A stretch of DNA of 64,000 nucleotides from Taibaiella sp. (GTDB taxonomy: Bacteria > Bacteroidota > Bacteroidia > Chitinophagales > Chitinophagaceae): positions 62,001 through 126,000 of the forward strand of contig JAHBTQ010000002.1 of NCBI GenBank assembly GCA_019638495.1. The letters are read 5' to 3'. Below the pieces are notes generated by a model, which searched no databases, was not told the origin of the DNA, and saw only the letters and a program-made list of their open reading frames with translations. Below are positions 41,557 to 48,600 of this stretch, piece after piece. Positions within the stretch are counted from its first letter, which is position 1; each line of letters begins with the position of its first letter. The position numbers and the translations under genes are program-made.

Positions 41557-42498
41557 TTAATGCTGAACAGCAATTTTTTTAGTTTGAACTACATTAGCGT
41601 CAATGGTTCGTAACGTATAGAATCCTGATTGGTATGAGGACACGTCAATTGACTCGCTAGTCGTTTTGGCAACTTTTCTCAGCAGTTCGCGCCCATCACT
41701 GGTCAGCAAGATAATAGTACTTTGGTCGGCAACGTTGACGTATAGAACCTCTGATGCGGGGTTGGGCCAGGCATTTCTTTCTTCTTCTTTTTCCAGTTTA
41801 GGAAGCGTTACTGGCGGGTCACATTCCCCGGGTTTGAATTTGAGCGTTGTTGTAGGGTCATTGTAGCACCATAAATTACTCAATGAACGCCATTCCCAGG
41901 AAGGCAAAACCGGGCACCATTGACATTCCGGATAAATACCCCTTTCAAAACCGCCAATTTTCTCAATATAGCGCCCATGGTCAGTAGAATCACCTACGCT
42001 ACCTTGATAAGTAGAATAGGCCATAAAGGTAGGTGGTTCCGGCATGATAGACGTAGTGAAAACCGTTTTTAGCCACGCTGTATCATACAGTACCATTCTT
42101 ACGGAGTCTACACGGTAAATGAACGTATCATTAGTGTATGTAGAGTCACCGGGCTCGGGAATGCGGATAGTGTCACCGTCATGCACGTTAAAGATAAAAA
42201 GTGGCGTAAACGCATTGAATCGGGCATTGAAGAAAAAGACCGTATCGTTATTGTTAGTGACACAAAGAGGAAAATACAATGCGCTGTTACTTTTATCACC
42301 GGTAATTGCTTCTCGTCGAATAATCCTACAGTTCTTCCCATTTATTATTGAGTCTCCGTCTGTGTAGCTGTGGTAGTGGTCCTGGCCGTATGCGGCCCAG
42401 TTATACCAATGCGCTCCCGGAGGCGCGAAATCCGATTGTGCATATCCTTGCCTAATTGCAGCACAGAGGACACAAAACAGTAGGAAATATCGATTCAT
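41557..42498 (-). CDS. T9SS cargo protein of unknown function
   Basis: A 313-residue exported protein with a signal peptide (YFLLFCVLCAAIRQGYAQ) and a type A T9SS sorting domain at the C-terminus (NAWPNPASEVLYV, then SGFYTLRTI). The middle has a beta-rich region with GRYIEKIGGFERGIYP, resembling GEWVEGIGNAGLGGLL of the divergent gene at 42616. The two belong to one family of Bacteroidota cargo with a conserved E-x-I-G motif. A conserved WSNLWCYND-like part lies before the sorting domain. Function unknown. The signal and sorting domain make secretion by T9SS likely. Confidence 0.85.
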   Translation of the reverse strand: MNRYFLLFCVLCAAIRQGYAQSDFAPPGAHWYNWAAYGQDHYHSYTDGDSIINGKNCRIIRREAITGDKSNSALYFPLCVTNNNDTVFFFNARFNAFTPLFIFNVHDGDTIRIPEPGDSTYTNDTFIYRVDSVRMVLYDTAWLKTVFTTSIMPEPPTFMAYSTYQGSVGDSTDHGRYIEKIGGFERGIYPECQWCPVLPSWEWRSLSNLWCYNDPTTTLKFKPGECDPPVTLPKLEKEEERNAWPNPASEVLYVNVADQSTIILLTSDGRELLRKVAKTTSESIDVSSYQSGFYTLRTIDANVVQTKKIAVQH

Positions 42499-42615
42499 AG
42501 GTATAATAAATGTAGGATTCCTAAATAAATTTTATGAATTAAATTTTTGGCATGTTATTTGTGATTAAGATAATTATTCGAAAACCTTGTCTAACGCAAC
42601 ACAAATTCATTTATC

Positions 42616-43524
42616 ATGAAGAAACTCCTTACCCTTTTTTCTCTATCTGCCCTCTTTTCGACCGGCACATTTGCCCAGGGTACCTTCCCAACCTCAAACG
42701 CTACGTGGACTCTACGTATAGGGCAGGGCGAAGCAGCGCCAAAATATGCAGTAATGGGTCTTAAAAATGAAGATGACACCATTGGAGCGCATATTTATCA
42801 CAAAGTGTTTGAATCGGAAACAGATGTTACACTTGGCACATCGGCCTATATTGGCGGAATAAGGGAAGATATTGCCGCCCGTCGGATTTACTACTACGAT
42901 CTCGCTAAGGCAAGTGAACGCCTATTGTACGATTTTTCATTGTCCATCGGCGATACCATACACACTGGGCCTAGTGGCTCGGCAGATGGAATTGTAAATA
43001 ATGTAGATATTGTTAATATCGGTGGAGTAGATCGTACAAGGATCACCTTCCGTCAGTTGACCTCTACTTTGGCCTGGCCATATGGCGAGTGGGTAGAAGG
43101 AATAGGAAATGCGGGTCTTGGCGGGTTGCTGGGCTCGGCGATGATGCAACCTACCTGCGATTGCGGTACACAGACCGTGTGCTTTGCAAATGATGGGGTA
43201 ACTAAGTATCATAATGCTAACTACGCTTCCATCGACTGTGATAATGTGTTCAGTCTCACATCAGTTGCGGATGTTGCAGAGGCTTCCTTAATTGTTTCTC
43301 CTAATCCTGCAAGAGGCATCGTTAATTTCCGGGTGGGTAATGCATCCCAATTTTCAAAGCTAACAATTGCAGATATTACGGGTAAGACGATCCTGACCAA
43401 AGATGTAGATGGCTTATCTGCCACAAGTGTAGATACAAGGTTTTTTACTCCGGGTCTATATGTCTACAGGTTATCTGCAAAAGACGGATCAGCAACTAAC
43501 GGTAAGTTCGTTGTAGCTGACTAG
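42616..43524 (+). CDS. T9SS cargo protein, relative of the divergent neighbour
   Basis: A 302-residue exported protein with signal peptide (LLTLFSLSALFSTGTFAQ) and a type A sorting domain (LIVSPNPARGIVNF, then TPGLYVYRLSA). The middle has the pattern GD-T-I, E-G-I-G-N-A-G-L-G-G and a Cys-rich stretch QPTCDCGTQTVCFAN. It is similar in plan to the divergent gene ending at 42498, 117 bases away, so the pair is probably an old duplication with an inverted copy. Function unknown. A terminator follows the stop. Confidence 0.85.
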   Translation: MKKLLTLFSLSALFSTGTFAQGTFPTSNATWTLRIGQGEAAPKYAVMGLKNEDDTIGAHIYHKVFESETDVTLGTSAYIGGIREDIAARRIYYYDLAKASERLLYDFSLSIGDTIHTGPSGSADGIVNNVDIVNIGGVDRTRITFRQLTSTLAWPYGEWVEGIGNAGLGGLLGSAMMQPTCDCGTQTVCFANDGVTKYHNANYASIDCDNVFSLTSVADVAEASLIVSPNPARGIVNFRVGNASQFSKLTIADITGKTILTKDVDGLSATSVDTRFFTPGLYVYRLSAKDGSATNGKFVVAD

Positions 43525-43549
43525 CGTTCAAAATACTTTTTGAACATGG

Positions 43550-43575
43550 GGGGCGTTGGAAACACGCCCCTTTTT
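43550..43575 (+). terminator. Intrinsic terminator of the T9SS cargo gene
   Basis: A 7-bp stem GGGGCGT/ACGCCCC with a 7-base loop, followed by five T residues. Confidence 0.85.
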
Positions 43576-43661
43576 CGTTTGGTACATTCGTCGTTATTAA
43601 GTTTTTTTCCACCTTCCGGCGTAGCATCGAGACAGCGGTAACAAAATAGGCTGATAAATTC

Positions 43662-43669
43662 TACTTTTG
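43662..43669 (+). promoter_or_regulatory. Candidate -7 element upstream of the transketolase gene
   Basis: TACTTTTG matches TAnnTTTG and ends 18 bases before the ATG at 43688. No clear TTG was found 20 bases upstream. Confidence 0.4.
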
Positions 43670-43687
43670 CACGCAACTGACGTAGTA

Positions 43688-44530
43688 ATGAATACAGAAC
43701 AACTGAAGGAAATGGCCACCCAGGTGCGCCGCGACATAGTAAGAATGGTGCACAAAGTTCAGAGTGGTCACCCAGGTGGCTCGCTCGGCTGCACAGACTT
43801 CCTCACAGCACTCTACTTCAAGGTAATGGAGCACAAGCCTTCCTTTGACATGAATGGAGTAGGAGAGGACCTGTTTTTCCTTTCGAACGGTCATATTTCT
43901 CCGGTTTTCTACAGTGTTCTGGCTCGGTCAGGTTACTTCCCGGTTAGCGAGTTGGCAACCTTCCGTCAGATAAACTCACGTTTACAAGGCCACCCGGCCA
44001 CGCATGAACATCTGCCTGGCGTTCGGATAGCTTCAGGATCGCTGGGGCAGGGTATGAGTGTGGCTGCAGGCGCCGCAATGGCCAAAAAAATGAATAGTGA
44101 TAGCCACCTTGTGTATTCACTTCACGGCGATGGTGAACTGCAGGAAGGGCAGAACTGGGAAGCTATTATGTTTGCCGCCCATCACAAAGTGGATAACCTT
44201 ATTGCCACAATAGATGTAAATGGTCAGCAGATAGATGGCCCCACTGTGTCTGTAATGAGCTTGGGCTCGCTTCGCGAAAAGTTTGAAGCATTTGGCTGGT
44301 ACGTAATGGACATGGATGGCAATGATATGAATGCTGTGCTGGAAGGACTTGCAGCGGCAAAGGCAGCATGCGGTAAAGGCAAACCGGTTTGCATACTTAT
44401 GACCACTGTAATGGGCAAAGGAATCAGCTTCATGGAGGGTACCCATGAATGGCATGGCATAGCGCCCAGCGACAAGCAACTTGAAGATGCACTTGCTCAG
44501 CTTCCGGTCACCTCATTTGGCGACTATTAG
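43688..44530 (+). CDS. Transketolase, N-terminal (TPP-binding) section
   Basis: A 280-residue protein equal to the N-terminal third of transketolase, which binds thiamine diphosphate and with the pyrimidine-binding and C-terminal parts transfers two-carbon units in the pentose phosphate pathway. Motifs are VQSGHPGGSLGCTDFLTALY, the ligand loop GQGMSVAAGAAMAKKM, the TPP-binding GDGELQEGQNWEAIMFAAHH and NGQQIDGPT. It ends at the usual boundary (PVTSFGDY), so it is a natural split subunit and not a fragment. In many split systems the C-terminal section follows directly; here the next gene is a lipoprotein and no C-terminal partner is in the window. Confidence 0.92.
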   Translation: MNTEQLKEMATQVRRDIVRMVHKVQSGHPGGSLGCTDFLTALYFKVMEHKPSFDMNGVGEDLFFLSNGHISPVFYSVLARSGYFPVSELATFRQINSRLQGHPATHEHLPGVRIASGSLGQGMSVAAGAAMAKKMNSDSHLVYSLHGDGELQEGQNWEAIMFAAHHKVDNLIATIDVNGQQIDGPTVSVMSLGSLREKFEAFGWYVMDMDGNDMNAVLEGLAAAKAACGKGKPVCILMTTVMGKGISFMEGTHEWHGIAPSDKQLEDALAQLPVTSFGDY

Positions 44531-44539
44531 CGAATCACG

Positions 44540-44572
44540 TTGTACGGATTAGGATTTTTTTGGGTAGATTTG
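44540..44572 (+). promoter_or_regulatory. Candidate promoter of the lipocalin-like lipoprotein gene
   Basis: TTG (44540-44542), a 22-base spacer and TAGATTTG (44565-44572) match the Bacteroidota consensus. Transcription would begin near 44577, just ahead of a palindrome. Confidence 0.5.
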
Positions 44573-44599
44573 CTAAGCTACCGGTAATTACCGTTTAGC
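44572..44599. promoter_or_regulatory. Palindrome at the lipoprotein promoter (candidate operator)
   Basis: A perfect 12-base palindrome CGGTAATTACCG (44582-44593) sits inside wider arms GCTAA (44572-44576) and TTAGC (44595-44599). It starts right after the likely transcription start and 28 bases before the ATG at 44622, a position typical of a repressor site. Confidence 0.4.
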
Positions 44600-44621
44600 G
44601 GCCTGTAAACCTGTCTATTCT

Positions 44622-45050
44622 ATGACTGCCAAATTCTTTATATCCGTTGCTTCAGCCTGTATGTTTACGCTCATGGCTGCGAGTTCCTGTCGCAAGTCAG
44701 ATAACTCATCATCGTCTGGTTCGAAACTTGTAGGCAAGTGGACCAAAGTGCGATATGCTACTGACGACAATGCTAATGGCAAAATTGACGATTGGGAGCA
44801 AAGGGAGGTTATAGGTGGTATTACAAACGTGCTCGAATTCAAGAATGACAATACTGGCGGGGAGTATGCATCCAACACGCAGGATCTCCCGTTTACATGG
44901 CAGATAAACGGCGAGCAGTCCCTGATGCTTATCTATTCGACAGGCGACACTATAGTTCATAAAATCGCGCTGGTCAATTCAAAAAATCTCAATCTGACCT
45001 ACCGTTCAAAAATTGGCCTAGCTGAGTACTACTACACAAAGCAGAAGTAG
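44622..45050 (+). CDS. Lipocalin-like lipoprotein
   Basis: A 142-residue predicted lipoprotein (lipobox LMAASSC, Cys23, followed by RKSDNSSSSG as a linker). The mature domain begins LVGKWTKVRYATDD, continues with a strand pattern NVLEFKNDNTGGEYA and INGEQSLMLIY, and ends LNLTYRSKIGLAEYYYTKQK, fitting the lipocalin-like (DUF4923/Lipocalin_4-type) beta-barrel found in many Bacteroidota lipoproteins. It probably faces the periplasm and may bind a small hydrophobic ligand, which is inference from the fold. It has its own promoter and palindrome. Function unknown. Confidence 0.78.
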   Translation: MTAKFFISVASACMFTLMAASSCRKSDNSSSSGSKLVGKWTKVRYATDDNANGKIDDWEQREVIGGITNVLEFKNDNTGGEYASNTQDLPFTWQINGEQSLMLIYSTGDTIVHKIALVNSKNLNLTYRSKIGLAEYYYTKQK

Positions 45051-45086
45051 GCGGTTTAGGTGCTTCTTATTCCATAGAAAACTCAG

Positions 45087-45125
45087 TACATTTGGACGGG
45101 CGAATGCAATGATACTGATTGCATT
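45087..45125 (+). promoter_or_regulatory. Candidate icd promoter with overlapping inverted repeat
   Basis: TACATTTG (45087-45094) fits the -7 consensus. An inverted repeat AATGCAAT-N7-ATTGCATT (45103-45110 and 45118-45125) lies directly after the likely start site, 39 bases before the icd ATG. The arms are perfect. It could be a repressor operator or an mRNA hairpin. Confidence 0.4.
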
Positions 45126-45163
45126 GCCTTCATAAATCATTCTGTAAAATTTCTGCAAAACAC

Positions 45164-46390
45164 ATGGCAAAGATCAAAGTAGCAAACCCGGTCGTGGAAC
45201 TGGATGGCGACGAAATGACGCGAATCATCTGGAAGTATATCAAGGAGAAACTGATCCTTCCTTACCTGGATATCGATATCAAGTATTATGACCTTGGTCT
45301 CGAATACAGGGATGAGACAAATGACCAGGTGACGATCGACGCTGCAAACGCGATAAAGCAATATGGTGTAGGTATCAAATGTGCTACCATCACTCCGGAT
45401 GAGGCGCGTGTAGAAGAATTTAAGCTGAAGCAAATGTGGAAGAGCCCTAATGGCTCTATCCGTAACATACTGGATGGTACCGTGTTTCGTGAACCGATAG
45501 TGATGAGTAACATACCGAGGCTGGTACCAAACTGGACAGCGCCGATTTGTATTGGTCGTCACGCGTTTGGCGACCAATATCGCGCTACTGACTTCGTGGT
45601 GAAAGGCAAAGGCAAGCTCACAATAAAGTTTGAAGGTGACGACGGCAACACGATTGAGCACGAAGTGTACAACTTCAAAGGCGATGGTGTAGCACTGGCT
45701 ATGTACAATACAGACGAGTCTATCATGGGCTTTGCACGCGCATGCTTCAACCTTGCGTTGCAGAAGAAATGGCCGCTTTATCTTTCCACCAAGAATACAA
45801 TTCTGAAGAAGTATGATGGCCGTTTCAAAGATATTTTCGAGCAGATATACCAGGAAGAGTTTAAGGCGGAATTTGACAAGGCGGGACTCATTTATGAGCA
45901 TCGACTTATCGACGACATGGTGGCGAGTGCACTGAAGTGGCACGGTAATTTCGTGTGGGCGTGCAAGAATTATGACGGCGATGTACAGAGCGATACCGTT
46001 GCCCAGGGCTTTGGGTCGCTTGGCCTCATGACTTCAGTATTGATAACACCAGACGGAAAAACAATGGAGGCTGAAGCAGCTCATGGTACTGTAACGCGCC
46101 ACTATCGCGAACACCAAAAGGGCAAGCCGACTTCTACCAACCCGATCGCTTCCATTTTTGCATGGACACGTGGACTCGCATTCCGTGGCAAGCTGGACAA
46201 TAATCAGCAGCTTATTGATTTTGCGGACACACTGGAGCGCGTATGTATTGAAACGGTGGAAAGCGGTAAAATGACGAAAGACCTCGCTGTTTGTATTCAT
46301 GGTAATAGTGTGAAACATGGTGAGCACTACCTGTATACAGAAGAGTTTCTTGATGCTCTGAACGAAGGGCTGGCGAAAAAACTTGCTTAA
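45164..46390 (+). CDS. icd: NADP-dependent isocitrate dehydrogenase, eukaryotic type
   Basis: A 408-residue isocitrate dehydrogenase of the subfamily that includes eukaryotic IDH1 and IDH2. It converts isocitrate and NADP+ to 2-oxoglutarate, CO2 and NADPH in the TCA cycle. Features include [56 protein letters not shown] with the substrate-binding Ser and Asn, and [12 protein letters not shown] with [13 protein letters not shown] metal-binding Asp residues, then [20 protein letters not shown] for NADP. The ATG at 45164 gives the usual [15 protein letters not shown] start; the frame runs upstream. A likely promoter and inverted repeat precede it. Confidence 0.96.
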   Translation: MAKIKVANPVVELDGDEMTRIIWKYIKEKLILPYLDIDIKYYDLGLEYRDETNDQVTIDAANAIKQYGVGIKCATITPDEARVEEFKLKQMWKSPNGSIRNILDGTVFREPIVMSNIPRLVPNWTAPICIGRHAFGDQYRATDFVVKGKGKLTIKFEGDDGNTIEHEVYNFKGDGVALAMYNTDESIMGFARACFNLALQKKWPLYLSTKNTILKKYDGRFKDIFEQIYQEEFKAEFDKAGLIYEHRLIDDMVASALKWHGNFVWACKNYDGDVQSDTVAQGFGSLGLMTSVLITPDGKTMEAEAAHGTVTRHYREHQKGKPTSTNPIASIFAWTRGLAFRGKLDNNQQLIDFADTLERVCIETVESGKMTKDLAVCIHGNSVKHGEHYLYTEEFLDALNEGLAKKLA

Positions 46391-46397
46391 GATAACG

Positions 46398-46430
46398 AGA
46401 GCGCCGGCAAAAGCCGGCGTTCTTCTTTTA
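46398..46430 (+). terminator. Hairpin after icd (probable terminator)
   Basis: A stem of CGCCGGC/GCCGGCG, extended by weaker pairs to about ten, with an AAAA loop and a downstream TTCTTCTTTTA. It lies between icd and the VOC gene and could be a partial terminator. Confidence 0.65.
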
Positions 46431-46441
46431 AACCAACTACT

Positions 46442-46828
46442 ATGGAAGCTACAACAGTACCTGCAGGCTACAATACTGTTATGCCTTATCTCATCATCCC
46501 GGATGCGGCAGGATTCATCGATTTTACAACCAAGGTTTTTGAAGCTGCCGAAGTTTCGCGGCACATGCGTGATGAAAACAAGGTGATGCATGCAGAGGTG
46601 AGGATAGGCGATAGTGTTGTAATGCTGGCTGACGCCACCGAGCAGTTTCCCTCTTGCCCGGCCGGCTTGTTTGTTTATGTTGCTGACGTTGATGGTACGT
46701 TTAGCAAAGCAGTAAATGCAGGCGCCACCGTGGTAATGCCTTTGACAGACCAGCCTTATGGCCGCACCTGTGGCGTCGTGGATCCGCACGGAAATACCTG
46801 GTGGATCACGACGGCAGTAAATTCGTGA
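46442..46828 (+). CDS. VOC/glyoxalase-fold protein (PhnB-like)
   Basis: A 128-residue member of the vicinal oxygen chelate superfamily close to PhnB-type proteins. It has the paired beta-alpha-beta-beta-beta modules: VMPYLIIPDAAGFIDFTTKV and AEVRIGDSVVMLADATEQFP in the first, then GLFVYVADVDGTFSKAVNAG and DQPYGRTCGVVDPHGNTWWI, the latter with the closing DPxGNxW motif. Such proteins bind divalent metals and act in isomerase, dioxygenase or resistance reactions; the PhnB branch is of unknown function. It begins 51 bases after icd. Confidence 0.9.
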   Translation: MEATTVPAGYNTVMPYLIIPDAAGFIDFTTKVFEAAEVSRHMRDENKVMHAEVRIGDSVVMLADATEQFPSCPAGLFVYVADVDGTFSKAVNAGATVVMPLTDQPYGRTCGVVDPHGNTWWITTAVNS

Positions 46829-46867
46829 CGCAATAAACACTACAGTTAATGCGTTATCCCCCAATTG

Positions 46868-47440
46868 ATGGGTATGGTAAAGCAAAGTACTTCTCGTAGA
46901 GTTGGAATCGGATTGATGCTTCTGGGCATTATTGGGTTTTACGCCGCTATACTCAGCTCCCGGGTTAACTCAAATAAGCGGCGAATAGGATCTGCCGTTG
47001 CCGTAACGCATGAGAAGACGCTGTATAAGACAATAAACACGCATGATGCGGATAATTCGTTGCTGGGCTTCGAGTTGCATAGTTCTACTGCACAAATAGC
47101 CGGCGAATTGCACAAGCAATGCAGCGTTATTGTGCGCACGATGGACCCCACGGCAGACGACTATAAAACCTATTGCAAGGATATTGTGGATGAACTTATC
47201 GGCATGTATGGCGAGGAGAATCTTACCGTAAATATCTACGATAGTTTCGAGGCATATTCCATGGTGATGGATGATAGCAGGCTACCCACTACTAAAGACG
47301 AGCAGTTTATCGCGGGACATAAAGTAGCATCTTTCGAGGCTTATTATGAAGACGGTGATCGGCTAGCTTTTCTAACCTACTACCCCGAGGCGGCTAATCG
47401 CTATTATGAGCGGATAGGTTATTCGCGCCAAATCTTGTAG
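46868..47440 (+). CDS. Membrane-anchored protein of unknown function
   Basis: A 190-residue protein with one N-terminal membrane segment (VGIGLMLLGIIGFYAAILS) and a mostly polar remainder rich in Tyr and charged residues. The domain includes CSVIVRTMDPTADDYKTYC, VDELIGMYGEENLTVNIYDS and TYYPEAANRYYERIGYSRQI. No family was recognised. The frame opens at a TTG (46865), directly before the ATG used here. A membrane-anchored periplasmic or cytoplasmic domain is likely; topology is not certain. Confidence 0.7.
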   Translation: MGMVKQSTSRRVGIGLMLLGIIGFYAAILSSRVNSNKRRIGSAVAVTHEKTLYKTINTHDADNSLLGFELHSSTAQIAGELHKQCSVIVRTMDPTADDYKTYCKDIVDELIGMYGEENLTVNIYDSFEAYSMVMDDSRLPTTKDEQFIAGHKVASFEAYYEDGDRLAFLTYYPEAANRYYERIGYSRQIL

Positions 47441-47512
47441 TGTAATTTGCTGACTACGGTCATCTGTGCGGGGTTGCAGTTCCGTATCTTTATGGTAGTT
47501 AAAATCACCGCC

Positions 47513-47686
47513 ATGAACAACATAATGATGCAACAGGAAATTCCGGCGCGACCAGATATCCCGGAGGTAAAGCCGCACGCACCTGAGCAACCCGTGAGAA
47601 CGGTGCCGCAGCCGGAGATAAAACCGGGACCGGATCCCAAGCCTTCTACACCGCCGCCGGAAGCGCCACCTTTGCCTAATCAATAG
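47513..47686 (+). CDS. Small proline-rich protein
   Basis: A 57-residue protein in which the last ~45 residues are very rich in Pro and charged residues (EIPARPDIPEVKPHAPEQPV and PEAPPLPNQ). Similar short Pro-rich proteins occur in Chitinophagales next to small stress genes, but no function is known. The open frame extends upstream to 47447, but the segment there has no sign of being coding, so the ATG at 47513 is used; 47525 is also possible. Low complexity makes the call moderate. Confidence 0.5.
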   Translation: MNNIMMQQEIPARPDIPEVKPHAPEQPVRTVPQPEIKPGPDPKPSTPPPEAPPLPNQ

Positions 47687-47826
47687 AGTATCGTTGCTCT
47701 TGTAATTTGTAATTATGCTAAAATCAATTAATTGAAATTTAGTTTAATAATTAACTCGGGCTTAACGTCATTTTTCGGAAATTTATAGTGAGCGCATTGC
47801 GTCTTGTAAAATAAAAACATCGAAAA

Positions 47827-48069
47827 ATGGAAAACGAAAAGAAATTAGACGAGAATTCGGGGAATGAACATAAGGAGCACCACCTCCTTTCTGACATCAT
47901 CAAGAATGTGGACACTCATTTCCCGCTTTCCGGTGGAGAAACAAATGAGGATCTGGACGAGGCTATTGAAAGCACTACAGAAGAAGACAGCGAAAACGCT
48001 GACAGCCCCGACATCACTGAACGCGAACATCTGGACACAAATTTTCCACTATCTGGTGGTACTCAATAA
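47827..48069 (+). CDS. Small acidic protein with a duplicated DTxFPLSGG motif
   Basis: An 80-residue, strongly acidic protein. The sequence DTHFPLSGG (residues 29-37) returns as DTNFPLSGG (70-78), while the codons differ between the two copies, which suggests selection on the protein and not recent DNA duplication. Between them lies an acidic linker (EAIESTTEEDSENADSP). The N-terminus has HKEHHLLSDIIKNV, possibly helical. No family was recognised. It starts 141 bases after the Pro-rich gene and 32 bases before the YflT-like gene, so it may be part of a stress unit. The two Gly-Gly ends recall double-glycine leaders, but no peptidase or transporter is near. Confidence 0.72.
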   Translation: MENEKKLDENSGNEHKEHHLLSDIIKNVDTHFPLSGGETNEDLDEAIESTTEEDSENADSPDITEREHLDTNFPLSGGTQ

Positions 48070-48101
48070 CTAGCTCCATATCATCTTAAAAATCGAAAGC
48101 G

Positions 48102-48596
48102 ATGAACACAACAATTGGAGTATATGCCGATCACACGGCAGCGGTAGAAGCGGTAAAACAACTCAAGCAACAAGGGTTCCCTCCTGAGCATCTTACCATA
48201 ATGGGAAAGACCGAGACAGAAGAGGTGGACAAGAAGACAAACGTAACGCCTGAGTACCCAATAAATGTAGCAGGCGTAGGTGTAGGTACGGCTGTTGGCA
48301 CCGCATTAGGGGTTCTTACGGGCGTAGGGGTTTTGGCCATACCCGGCGTGGGGTTTTTGTACGGTGCCGGTGCACTCATTGGCGCTGTTGCCGGGTTCGA
48401 TTTTGGCCTTATCGGTGGTGGAATTGCTACCTGGCTCGCTAATATGGGGGTGAAGGATGAAAACGCCCGCAAATACAATGATGCATTAATGGAAGGCAAA
48501 TTCCTGCTCATTGCTCACGGTGACGAAAAACTTGTTGATGAGGCAAGGCACAAGCTTGCAGCGATAGGGGGGCACGAACAAGTGGCAAAACACTAA
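48102..48596 (+). CDS. General stress protein 17M-like (YflT-type) protein
   Basis: A 164-residue protein. The N-terminal domain (about 1-60: TTIGVYADHTAAVEAVKQLK and HLTIMGKTETEEV) has the ferredoxin-like fold of the GSP17M/YflT family. A Gly/Ala/Val-rich middle (VAGVGVGTAVGTALGVLTGV and GVGFLYGAGALIGAVAGFDF) looks membrane-associated, and a conserved closing section KYNDALMEGKFLLIAHG-like is shared with stress proteins that neighbour membrane domains. Members are induced by stress in Bacillus and others, but function is unclear. It is followed by a convergent glycosyltransferase gene, with four bases between the stops. Confidence 0.85.
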   Translation: MNTTIGVYADHTAAVEAVKQLKQQGFPPEHLTIMGKTETEEVDKKTNVTPEYPINVAGVGVGTAVGTALGVLTGVGVLAIPGVGFLYGAGALIGAVAGFDFGLIGGGIATWLANMGVKDENARKYNDALMEGKFLLIAHGDEKLVDEARHKLAAIGGHEQVAKH

Positions 48597-48600
48597 GCGA

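Noticed and set aside
45137..46885. Two long antisense open frames (268 and 283 codons) opposite icd and the VOC gene
   Set aside because: They are fully antisense to well-supported genes, have no recognisable domains, and are explained by the codon bias of the sense strand.
47827..48069. Reading the LSGG ends as double-glycine leader peptides (bacteriocin or RiPP precursor)
   Set aside because: The usual leader pattern with LSxxEL is missing, there is no peptidase-containing ABC transporter nearby, and the second copy is followed by only two residues.
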